DNA of 64,000 nt from Sacculina carcini (lineage: Eukaryota > Arthropoda > Thecostraca > Sacculinidae): NCBI GenBank assembly GCA_916048095.2, contig OU696592.1, forward strand, positions 5,391,427 to 5,455,426, read 5' to 3'. Below the pieces are notes generated by a model, which saw only the letters and a program-made list of their open reading frames with translations, made no database searches and was not told the DNA's origin. This document shows, piece by piece, positions 21,876 to 32,297 of the stretch; the stretch's first letter is position 1; each line of letters begins with the position of its first letter. A program made the translations under genes and the position numbers.

Positions 21876-22555
21876 CTCGAATTCCGTTCATGAGAAGCAG
21901 GTCACATCGAGCAGCGTGGCAGCTATGAGACCCCGCCTCTGAGCGGATAATACTTTCCATAGTGAAGGGGGACCTGTAGTCATTGTGGACATGGACATCT
22001 GCATTCCACTCTGCTAGACCCATGGCAGAACAAGATTTGATTTAGTAAGAAATAGTGATGCTTTGATTGTAAGGCGAGCAGTGAATCAGTCATGCATTGT
22101 CAGAGAACAGTCACTCAAGAGACACTTCGACAGTCAACAATGAACTAAAAATTGCAGAAGAATCTAAGGATGAACCAAGCCTGTGGTTCACTACAAATGA
22201 CTCCTATGTGAATGCGCGTGTACACCTACACACATATTGAACGTGTGTAGGTAGCTTCGATTGGTACAGTCACCAATCGAAAAATGGGCCTTGAAGCGTT
22301 TTTCCTAAATATGCACATACTCACGCGTAGAAAAACAAACCACCGATCAACAACAACAACATTTATTTGGTATAGCGCATGTCAAAAACACACGCGCGTT
22401 AAACAGCAAGATAAGCCAAAATATTCAAAGATAAACACAAAACACGAGCAATCACAAGAGTAGCTGACGAAAGGGAACAAGACTTAATTAAAACATCACA
22501 AATAGCAAGTAGATGAAAAGGTAAGAGCAGGCGTAAGAAATAAGATTGAAGCATA

Positions 22556-23863
22556 CAACAACAACAACAACAAGCGTGTATTTGATATAGCGCACTAATC
22601 AACAAAGGCGCGATAAACATGAAATATAGATATACAAGATAATAATTACATCAAAACGGGAGCTCAGAAAGAAGAAAACAAGAGCTAGCAAGGACAAAAA
22701 TATAACAGGGAAGATAAACACCGAATTATTTTGTGCTGAAAAAAAAACAAAAAAAAACAACAACAACAACTACAAAGACATGAACAGACAAATATGAACA
22801 CTGGCGCACGTCACATACAAGCACGATTAGCACAAACATAAGATCAGGGGCTGTGAGCGAAATAAAAAACACAGCAGGAAAACCAAAACACAAAGTGCAG
22901 TATTGTTAGTAAGAGTATATACATGGCGATAATATGGAGATACGAAAATATGGAGATATATATACAAAGGTAGTGTCAGTGCAATCTATAAGGAGGTGTA
23001 AGCGGCGACGGAAGAGAAAGCAGGTACTTATGTAGCGCAGAGGAAAAGGAAGAATATGATTTATGACGAAGGATATGAGGAGGAAGAGAGTTGTATAATC
23101 GGGGGGCAGAAAAATAGAAAGACTTCGCGGACCAATTTGATAAGTGGTCGGCGGGAGGGCAAACAAGAGGTGCGGGACGGCGGCTGAAAGGACGATCAGA
23201 GAAGGTAAGAAGTGAGAGCAAGTACGAGGGAGGAGAAGATGAGTGGAGGAGTTTATATACAATACAACACAGCTTATATTGTATCCTTGAAAGAGCTGGC
23301 AGCCAGCCGAGTTCTCGGATATGAGCGGAGGTGGGTGTCTTAGGAGGAAGGCGAAGAACGAAGCGACAAGAAAGATTGATGATAGATTGAAGAGAGCGAA
23401 TGGACTTCTTAGGAAGATGAAAGAATAAGGAATTACAATAGTCGAGACGAGAAAAAATAAACGAGTTCACTAAGAGGAGAGCAGACGCAATATCAATATG
23501 AGAGCGGATCGGGTAGAATTGGCGCAAGGTGAAACGACAGAGGCGGGTAATTTTTGAAAGATGCTGAGAGAATGTTAGAGAGGGATCAAGAACAACACCC
23601 AGATTACGAATATGAGATGAAAGAGGCAAGTTGACAGAGCAAGGAGCAATACTGGGAGGGTGAAATAAGAAATATTCAGTTTTTTCAGGATTCAAAAGGA
23701 GATTTCTTGAGGACGCCCAGGCAGCGATGTGTGATAGAAGTTGAGAAATTAGACCAATTTTTGAGGAGGAAAAGGGGAAGTAAATCTGTATATCGTCTGC
23801 ATATATATGAAACGATATGGGGTAAGACCGGAGTATGGGGCAGAGGGATGAAATATACAGATA
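22556..23863 (-). mobile_element. 5'-truncated L2/CR1-like LINE, minus strand
   Basis: Inserted at gcata (22551-22555), with gtata at 23864-23868 as a likely imperfect 5-bp target duplication. The 3' tail on the left is (CAA)n. The left 725 bp (22674-23398) recur, inverted, at 24397-25121. Confidence 0.8.
22976..23863 (-). pseudogene. LINE RT C-terminal half
   Basis: Minus-strand frame. The catalytic box YADDIQIYFPF is readable near 23810, then NPEKTEYFLFHPPS, SHIRNLGVVLDPSLTFSQHL, RLDYCNSLFFHLPKKSIRSL, a thumb/C-terminal region with IRELGWLPALSRIQYKL, and a tail SAPRLYNSLPPHILRH, stopping at 22976. The 5' part of RT and all of the endonuclease are missing by truncation at 23863. Motifs and C-terminus place it in the L2/CR1 group, related to but distinct from the LINE at 31726-36701. 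Confidence 0.82.
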
Positions 23864-24396
23864 GTATACGAAGTAAGGGTGAGAGAAATGGAATCAAATG
23901 ATAATTCAAATAAGTATCTAAGGAGTGCCGAAAGAAATGAGGAATAGGAAGTGGCTGATAGAACAGTACGAGGAAGCGAGTTATACAGTCGGGGAGCGAA
24001 GAAAGAAAAATACTTCGAAGACCAAGATGATTCGTTCAAGGCTCAACGATTTTATTCGGTTCAATTGCCAAACAAAACTCGTAAAAATAGTAAGAAATAC
24101 AGGGCTGACAACATAAGAGATGAAACGGAGGAAAACGAAAACAGATGGAGCATGCAATGAACACATGTGGAAAAGACGTTCAGAACGAAATCCCCAAGAA
24201 ACTCATGTTTGAGGCCTACAATACGACTACACCACAAACACAGTAATGCAAGGTTCCTAAAAAGTACACAAATACAAATATCACTTAGATAATAGCTCAA
24301 TGTCTGCAGCTATTTTCCTGAACAGAGACGATTCCCACAACAAAGCACAACAAACAATGGAATTGGTCCTTACAACTTCCACTGCAACGAAAATAA

Positions 24397-25121
24397 CGCT
24401 CTCTTCAATCTATCATCAATCTTTCTTGTCGCTTCGTTCTTCGCCTTCCTCCTAAGACACCCACCTCCGCTCATATCCGAGAACTCGGCTGGCTGCCAGC
24501 TCTTTCAAGGATACAATATAAGCTGTGTTGTATTGTATATAAACTCCTCCACTCATCTTCTCCTCCCTCGTACTTGCTCTCACTTCTTACCTTCTCTGAT
24601 CGTCCTTTCAGCCGCCGTCCCGCACCTCTTGTTTGCCCTCCCGCCGACCACTTATCAAATTGGTCCGCGAAGTCTTTCTATTTTTCTGCCCCCCGATTAT
24701 ACAACTCTCTTCCTCCTCATATCCTTCGTCATAAATCATATTCTTCCTTTTCCTCTGCGCTACATAAGTACCTGCTTTCTCTTCCGTCGCCGCTTACACC
24801 TCCTTATAGATTGCACTGACACTACCTTTGTATATATATCTCCATATTTTCGTATCTCCATATTATCGCCATGTATATACTCTTACTAACAATACTGCAC
24901 TTTGTGTTTTGGTTTTCCTGCTGTGTTTTTTATTTCGCTCACAGCCCCTGATCTTATGTTTGTGCTAATCGTGCTTGTATGTGACGTGCGCCAGTGTTCA
25001 TATTTGTCTGTTCATGTCTTTGTAGTTGTTGTTGTTGTTTTTTTTTGTTTTTTTTTCAGCACAAAATAATTCGGTGTTTATCTTCCCTGTTATATTTTTG
25101 TCTTTGCTAGCTCTTGTTTTC
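24397..25121 (+). repeat. Inverted copy of 22674-23398 (725 bp)
   Basis: Reverse complement of part of the LINE at 22556-23863 with no difference seen by eye, including two T9 runs and the 118-codon frames at 22906-23262 and 24533-24889. The arms are 998 bp apart. It replaces the right end of X copy 2 and has no tail or target duplication of its own, so it looks like a rearrangement rather than a retrotransposition. Confidence 0.85.
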
Positions 25122-25189
25122 ATTTGTTATATTGTCAGTCATACATTTGTGGATCGTGTGCGGTGCATCACATGCTTGATGCGCTGTTA

Positions 25190-25400
25190 TGTCTATAATG
25201 AAGACACGTCTGTGAAGAAGACACTGTTGATTATCGAAGCGTTTCCTGAATGTTTGCTGTTTCCTGACAATACATGACTTATTTCCAGCTCGCCTGAAGC
25301 TCATAGTTTCACCATGTCTTACTGAATCATACTTTGTTCAGCCACTGGGATAGCTGAGTGTAATGCAGGTGTCCATGTCAACACGTCCCCCTTCACACAC
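25190..25400 (-). mobile_element. Degraded element X fragment, inverted
   Basis: Segments such as cctgacaatacatgact, ccagctcgcctgaagctca and gaatgcaggtgtccatgtc-like sequence align in order with 30100-30230 of X copy 4 but with many substitutions. An older relic of the family. Confidence 0.55.
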
Positions 25401-26264
25401 TCACACATACGCAAACGCTGGCACACGCAGCTGGTCATAGGTCCGTTGGCTGTTGGTGCTCTCAGCCTATCCGTTGATCTCCGAATGATACGCGTATTTT
25501 ACAGCGTAATTTACAGCGTATTACATTACAGCATATTACAGCGTATTTTACAGCGTAGCTTAATCACCTATTTGAATGATATTCCAAGAAAAACAAAATG
25601 AGGAAAAATACGAGCAAACAAGAAAAACCACTTCAATAGTTCAGTTCTGTCAAAGGCGTGGTCATAATGGAGGCAATGTATTATCTGTACTCAGCAACAG
25701 CAAGCAGCGCAACAACTCACTCAACATTCACGACTTCTCACGCACACACTCCACTTCAGGATGGACAAACAAGCATATATACAAATCAGACATAGTCATA
25801 CGCAAGCGGGCATACCAATGTAGTCACACACAATGCAAGCGAATTCTACACCGAAGGACAGTTAGCGAATGCACAAGCCTGTAAAGACACGTTTACATCA
25901 ACAAGTTCAATCCACTATTTACACGTTTATATAAACGATAAAAGTCGATTTCAGATTTTAACAATAAACTAAAAATACTCCCAATAGCTAATATAAACTC
26001 AACACTAGCCCGCACCAAAAAACAAACCCTATAACTTCAATAAATAGCCATAGAGACTTGTCGATGTCCCCATTTTCACCAAGCAACTTGATTCTTTACT
26101 ACAACCGCGCCATACGGTAGACATGCACCAAGTTGGGTGAAAACCTTAAAATTCCTTCAAAATCCTTACACCATACAGTGAAAAGCCTTCAAATCCCTTC
26201 AAATGCGTCAAATTTTGTATCAAATGCGTCGATGTCCCCATTTTATCTATGTCCCCGTTTTATC
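25401..26264. other. No gene recognised; short repeats
   Basis: A minisatellite of about 11-13 bp built on ttacagcgta occupies about 25492-25560. A cgatgtccccatttt phrase occurs at 26063 and 26230, followed by atgtccccgtttt. The plus-strand frame 25576-25884 shows no recognisable motif and I do not call it a gene. Confidence 0.4.
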
Positions 26265-26525
26265 TGTCACACCGGTGTGACGGCCCAAGATGCGACCTGG
26301 CCCAAGATGCGACCTCGACATTTATGACGCGTATAAGGCATTCAATGCCTTCGCTGAAGATAAATTCCTTCACTGAAACGTGTAGGGTTTGTTATTGTCT
26401 GATATGAAATTGCATTTGTTGTTTGAATAGTTTCTTGCTATCATATTCTAAGTTCACATTGATTTAATAAGTCTTATTGGGGCTTTATTTACTTGAGTGC
26501 TTATTCTGGTGTCTTTATTCTGGTG

Positions 26526-26970
26526 CAAGTTGCGTGGTTGGGCGGTTGTATGTCTGTGTGTATCCAAGTGTATCCTTTGTGTGTGCGTTTCGCTCGTTTG
26601 TATGCGTGTCTGGCGTGTATGCATGTCAAGTGTATGTCTGTGTGTATCCAAGTGTATCCTTTGTGTGTGCGTTCCGCTCGTTTGTATGCGTGTCTGGCGT
26701 GTATGCATGTCAAGTGTATGTCTGTGTGTATCCTTCTGTATTGGTGAACGCGGTTAGGCGTGTGTGTGGGAATGTGACCGTGGAATGGTCATGTGACCGT
26801 GTGAAAGGTCACATGACCGAGCTTATATAACACGGCACACTGCCGGTCAAAGGGCCATTCGCTCGGATTCGCTCGCATTCGCTGGTATTATCTTGTATTG
26901 TGATCTCGCCTGCAATAGACTTTTCTCGCCGTGTTTTCCTCGTTTTCAATGTGGCTTCACGACGCCACAG
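26526..26970. mobile_element. Unidentified 445-bp insertion in X copy 3
   Basis: Absent from the other X copies and flanked by near-identical tct(t)tattctggtg (26512-26525, 26971-26983), a likely target duplication of about 13 bp. It contains a TATA-like ttatataac at about 26823 and a palindromic catgtgaccgtg...aggtcacatgac. It has neither a poly-A tail nor coding capacity. It could be a SINE-like or solo-LTR insertion; undecided. Confidence 0.45.
26549..26733. repeat. 84-bp tandem repeat, 2.2 copies
   Basis: Copies start at 26549, 26633 and 26717 (tatgtctgtgtgtatcc). The first two differ at a single base seen by eye (gtttcgctcg / gttccgctcg). Confidence 0.85.
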
Positions 26971-28885
26971 TCTTATTCTGGTGTCTGGAAGTTGTTTGAA
27001 CCATTGTTTGTTGTGTTTTGTTGTGGGAATGGTTTTGATAGCTGTTTGGTTTGTTAATACCGCAGGTGATTAATTGGTTAAACTGATAAGCGAACGTTTA
27101 TTTTCTGCTGCCTGTTGTTTTCGGCAATCTTTTAGCTTTCTCTTGTGTGCTTGATCTGGTTTTGATGTTTCTCTATATTGTGTGTGTAAACGTGTTTGCT
27201 ACATTGGGTCCATTCTATTTATTCTTGCCGTTGATTATTTGTGCTCGCATATGTGGTTATATGCGCTAAACGAAATATATTATTGATTGATTGGTCTTGT
27301 TGCTTTGTTGGTTAGTACACGAGTTAAACTGTTTTTCCTGGTGGTGGGCTTTGTTGGTCAAACGGTGACGTGGTTGATACGAGTGTCGAGAAAGTCTTTC
27401 TGTGCTGGTCGTGACTGCGAAAACCCGTGTGGCGGCCGGACCTGCGGTGTGCCAGCCGGAGCCGTCAGGCTTTGCCCCCGCAAAATTACACGCGAGCATA
27501 GCCTTCTCTACTGATGTGTTTAAATGCCTATGGTCAACAATCTATATATGGTCAATATGTGGATAAAGTAGGCTACGCACACTAAAAACTATTGAAGTTC
27601 ATTTAATTTAAAATCACTACTCTGGGGGATGTGAGGGTATATTTACAAACATAGCTGCCCTCTTCAATAATCAAACATCAGATTCTCCAGTGGGCGTCCA
27701 AGTTCAAACTGCATGGTTAGTATAACACTTGTTCAGCATCAACCATTCTGATTCTGCTCATATTAGTGTTGAACACAATGTGTGTGTGTGTATGTGTATG
27801 CTCGAATTTCGTCCATGAGAAGCAGACACAGCGAGCAGCGTGGCAGCTATGAGACCCCGCCTCTGAGCGGATAATACTTTCCATAGTGAAGGGGGACCTG
27901 TAGTCATTGTGGACATGTACATCTGCATTCCACTCTGCTAGCCCCGTGGCAGAACAAGATTTGATTCAGTAAGAAATGGTGATGCTTTGATTGTAAGCCG
28001 AGCTGTAAATCAGCCATGCATTGGCAGAAAACAGTCACTCAAGAGACACTTCGACAGTCAACAATGAACTAAATAATTGCAGAAGAATCTAAGGATGAAC
28101 CAAGCCTGTGGGTCACTACAAATGACCCCTATGTGAATGCACGTGTACACCTACATACATTTAAAACGTGTTTAGGTAGCTTCGATTCGTACAGTCACCA
28201 ATCGAAAAAAGGGCCTAGAAGTGTTTTTCCCAAATATGCACATCCTCACGCGTAGAAAAACAAACCACCTATCAACGATTTTATTCGGTTTAATTGCCAA
28301 ACAAAACTCGTAGAAATAGTCAGAAATACAGGACTGACAACATGAGAAATGAAAAGGAGGAAAAACGAAAACAGATGGAGCATGCAGTGAACACATGTGG
28401 AGAACATGCTCGAAACGAAATTCCCAAGAAACTCGTGTTTGGGGCCTACAATACGACTACACCACAAACACAGTAATGCAAGGTTCCTCAAAAGTTATAT
28501 TCCTAAAAAATTACTCACTAAAAATAACATTGTACACAAAGATAAATAGCACCTAGATAATAGCTCAACATCTGCAGCTATTTTCCTGAACAGAGACCAT
28601 TCCCACAACAAAACAACAATGGAATTGGTCCTTACAACTTCCACTGCAACGAAAATAAGACACCAGAGTAAATAAATAAATAAGCACTCAAGTAAATAAA
28701 GGCCCCAATAAGACGTATTAAATCAATGTGAACTCAGAATATGACAGCAAGAGACAAACAAATGCAATTTCATAACAGATAATAACAGACCCTACAAGTT
28801 TCAGTGAAGGAATAAATATTCGGTGAAGGCATTGAATGCCTTAAACGCGTCGTAAGCGTCGCTGTCGCATCTTGGGCCGTCACAG

Positions 28886-31400
28886 TCACAACGGCCCAAG
28901 ATGCGACATGGCCCAAGATGCGACAGCGACGCTTACGACGCGTTTAAGGCATTCAATGCCTTCACCGAATATTTGTTCCTTCACTGAAACTTGTAGGGTC
29001 TGTTATCATCTGTTATGAAATTTCATTTGTTGTTTGAATAGTCTCTTGCTGTCATATTCTGAGTTCACATTGATTTAATACGTCTTATTGGGGCCTTTAT
29101 TTACTTAAATGCTTATTCTCGTGTGTTATTTTCGTTGCAGTGGAAGTTGTAAGGACCAATTCCATTGTTTGTTGTGTTTTGTTGTGGGAATCGTCTCTGT
29201 TCAGGAAAATAGCTGCAGACATTGAGCTATTATCTAAGTGATATTTGTATTTGTGTACTTTTCAGGAACCTTGCATTACTGTGTTTGTGGTGTAGTCGTA
29301 TTGTAGGCCCCAAACATGAGTTTCTTGGGGATTTCGTTCTGAACGTCTTTTCCACATGTGTTCATTGCATGCTCCATCTGTTTTCGTTTTCCTCCGTTTC
29401 ATCTCTTATGTTGTCAGCCCTGTATTTCTTACTATTTTTACGAGTTTTGTTTGGCAATTGAACCGAATAAAATCGTTGAGCCTTCAACGAATCATCTTGG
29501 TCTTCGAAGTATTTTTCTTTCTTTGCTCCCCGACTGTATAACTCGCTTCCTCGTACTGTTCTGTCAGCCACTTCCTATTCCTCATTTCGCTCGGCACTCT
29601 TTAGATACTTATTTGAATTATCATTTGATTCCACTTCTCTCACTCTTACTTCCTATGCTTCAATCTTATTTCTTACGCCTGCTCTTACCTTTTCATCTAC
29701 TTGCTATTTGTGATATTTTAATTAAGTCTTGTTCCCTTTCGTCAGCTACTCTTGTGATTGCTCGTGTTTTGTGTTTATCTTTGAATATTTTGGCTTATCT
29801 TGCTGTTTAACGCGCGTGTGTTTTTGACATGCGCTATACCAAATAAATGTTGTTGTTGATCGGTGGTTTGTTTTTCTACGCGTGAGTATGTGCATATTTA
29901 GGAAAAACGCTTCAAGGCCCATTTTTCGATTGGTGACTGTACCAATCGAAGCTACCTACACACGTTTAAAATGTGTGTAGGTGTACACGCGCATTCACAT
30001 AGGAGTCATTTGTAGTGAAGCACAGGCTTGGTTCATCCTTAGATTCTTCTGCAATTTTTAGTTCATTGTTGACTGCCGAAGTGTCTCTTGAGTGACTGTT
30101 TTCTGACAATGCATGACTGATTCACAGCTCGCCTTACAATCAAAGCATCACTATTTCTTACTAAATCAAATCTTGTTCTGCCACGGGGCTAGCAGAGTGG
30201 AATGCAGATGTCCATGTCCACAATGACTACATGTTCCCCTTCACCATGGAAAGTATTATCCGCTCAGAGGCGGGGTCTCATAGATGCCACGCTGCTCGCT
30301 GTGACCTGCTTCTCATGGACGGAATTCGAGCATACACATACACACACACACTTATTGTGTTCAACACGAATCTGAGTAGAATCAGATTGGTTGATGCTGA
30401 ACAAGTGTTATACTAACCATGCAGTTTGAACTTGGACGCCCACTGGAGAATCTGATGTTTGATTATTGAAGAGGGCAGCGATGTTTGTAAATATACCCTC
30501 ACATCCCCCAGAGTAGTGATTTTAAATTAAAGGAACTTCAATAGTTTTTAGTGTGCGTAGCCTACTTTATCCACATATTGACCATATATAGATTGTTGAC
30601 CATACGCATTTAAACACATCAGTAGAGAAGGCTATGTTCGCGTGTAATTTTGCGGGGGCAAAGCCTCACGGCTCCGGCTGGCACACCGCAGGTCCGGCCG
30701 CCACACGGGTTTTCGCAGTCACGGCCAGCACAGAAATACTTTCTCGGCACTCGTATCAATCACGTCACCGTTTGACCAACATAAAGCCCACCACCAGGTA
30801 AAACAGTTTAACTCGTGTACTAACCAACAAAGCAACAAGACCAATCAAGCAATAATATATTTCGTTCAGCGCATATAACCACATATGCGAGCAAAAATAA
30901 TCAACGGCAAAAATAAATAGAATGAATCCAATGTAGCAAACACGTATACACACACAATATACAGAAACATCAACACCAGAACAAGCACACAAGAGAAAGC
31001 TAAAAGATTCCCGAAAACAACAGGCAGCAGAATATAAACGTGCGCTCATCAGTTTAACCAATCAATCACCTGCGGTATTAACAAACCAAACAGCTATCAA
31101 AACCATTCCCACAACAAAACACAACAAACAATGGAATTGGTCCAAACAACTTACAGTGCAACGAAAATATGACACCAGAATAAGCATTCAAGTAAATAAA
31201 GGACCCAATAAGACGTATTAAATCAATGCGAACTCAGAATATGACAGCAAGAGACTATTCAAACAACAAATGCAATTTCATAACAAACCCTACAAGTTTC
31301 AGTGAAGGGATAAATTTTCAGTGAAGGCATTGAATGCCTTAAACGCGTCGTAAACGTCGCTGTCGCATCTTGGGCCATGTCGCATCTTGGGCCGTCACAG
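28886..31400 (-). mobile_element. Element X copy 4, inverted relative to copies 1-3
   Basis: Starts tcacaacggcccaagatgcg, tip to tip with copy 3, and ends at gggccgtcacag (31400). Both ends carry doubled ggcccaagatgcgaca motifs. The body is the reverse complement of copies 1-3. It contains the captured LINE fragment (29480-29854) and the twin hairpins. Copies 3 and 4 together form an imperfect palindrome of about 5 kb centred near 28887. Confidence 0.8.
29480..29854 (+). mobile_element. Captured LINE fragment in X copy 4
   Basis: Inverted counterpart of 12033-12407 with flanks GTTGA (29475-29479, 29855-29859) and the (TTG)n tail at its right end. Confidence 0.75.
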
Positions 31401-31725
31401 GGTCTCGCTTTTGAACTTGTACATGCGGTTTATATCAACTGTATTGTCGTTATTTAATTCCTACTTAAGTTTTATGATACTATTGCTTCTTAAACCAGCA
31501 GGCCCACGAATTTCGTGTGATATTTTGTTGATTTTCATATTGAAAATGACATCCACAATATAGGTGTTTCCATTAAATTCTAATCTGGTCTCATTATGTT
31601 ATTGGTAATAAACTGGCAACTCAGGTTTGGAGGTTTCATGTTTGGAGACGTCAACTATTTTTTCAATGAGAATCTAGTGAAGCATTTGGGTTATATGCTA
31701 TTGATAATGTAGCGGCTCTTATATG
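31401..31725 (+). other. Unit A leader
   Basis: From ggtctcgcttttgaac, abutting X copy 4, to cttatatg. Near-identical to 40966-41290, and diverged in 49956-50270 and 8577-8858. No coding region seen. This is the left limit of the duplicated zinc-finger unit A. Confidence 0.7.
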
Positions 31726-31787
31726 CCAAGGAATCGCTCTCATCCTCCTTTCCTCAAGCATCTATCTCTGCTCAACCACATATCCTT

Positions 31788-32297
31788 CCGAAAATCACTG
31801 TACCAAACGTTCCTACATCGATGACTTCATCATCCCTCATCAATTCCATCGCTGCCAAAAATCCTTATCTTTCATCCTGCATATCATCAAATGAGCTCTA
31901 ATTCCTATTCTTCACTCGCTCCAAGTTTAACTCCAACTGTGCCATTTTTTCACTTACTCCTGAATGCCGTCAAGCCATCTCTCAACATGGTGACAGAATT
32001 TTTGTTGACTTGATGCGACTCCCTGTTTACACCCGATGTTGGATATCCCACTGTTCCAAATGTTTAGGTCTTGGTCATTCTCCCTCATCTTGCAAATCAC
32101 CACTTTCATCTCCTAGATGCGGCTATTGTGCAGGTGAGCACCAATCGTCATCCTGCCAATGTAAGTCCTCACCATGCTGCTTTCGCTGTTCCCAATCAAA
32201 ACTTCCTGACAAGCATGCGGCCTTTTCCTCCTCCTGCCCATTCTTCATTAAGGCCAGGAACTCTCTAATTACACGTACTTTCCCATCAAAAAACTAA
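31788..32297 (+). pseudogene. LINE ORF1 (zinc-knuckle, gag-like), copy A
   Basis: The frame ending at TAA 32295-32297 shows ECRQAISQHGDRIFVDL followed by cysteine-rich knuckles CSKCLGLGHSPSSC, CGYCAGEHQSSSC and CCFRCSQSK. Upstream, an in-frame TAA at 31899-31901 breaks it; the same stop is in copy B (41464-41466), so it predates the duplication. The nucleic-acid-binding role is known for such ORF1 proteins. Confidence 0.7.

Larger units (their letters stand above)
22352..24042 (-). mobile_element. Captured LINE fragment in X copy 2, itself interrupted
   Basis: Same fragment as 12033-12407 with the same TCAAC flanks (22347-22351, 24043-24047). It is split by a second LINE at 22556-23863. Confidence 0.75.
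17661..24396 (+). mobile_element. Element X copy 2 (with nested LINEs)
   Basis: Begins within the left terminal inverted repeat (ttcactgaaacttgtagggt), facing the right end of copy 1; the tips of both are lost. Interrupted by a LINE at 17782-20972 and resumes at taatacgtcttattggg. The X body runs 20973-22555 and 23869-24396. The right end stops at 24396 (cgaaaataa), where an inverted copy of LINE sequence begins, so the right terminal repeat is missing. Confidence 0.75.
26265..28885 (+). mobile_element. Element X copy 3, both terminal inverted repeats present
   Basis: The left tip cacaccggtgtgacggccc (26273-) and right tip (complement TGTGACGGCCCAAGATGCG, ending 28885) bound an inverted repeat of about 240 bp, extending to over 300 bp once a private insertion (26526-26970) is removed. 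The repeat holds aaggcattcaatgcctt and ttcactgaa palindromes. The body is in the same orientation as copies 1 and 2. This copy lacks the captured LINE fragment and its twin hairpins are mutated, so it is the older form. No transposase. Confidence 0.78.

Noticed and set aside
25576-25884. 102-codon frame as a small host gene
   Set aside because: No motif, no paralogue in the window, in AT-rich sequence where such frames arise by chance.
27266-27499. Conserved minus-strand frame in element X (ACNFAGAKP...) as an X-encoded protein
   Set aside because: Partly kept in copies 2 and 4, but length and C-terminus change between copies and there is no recognisable motif; evidence too thin to call.
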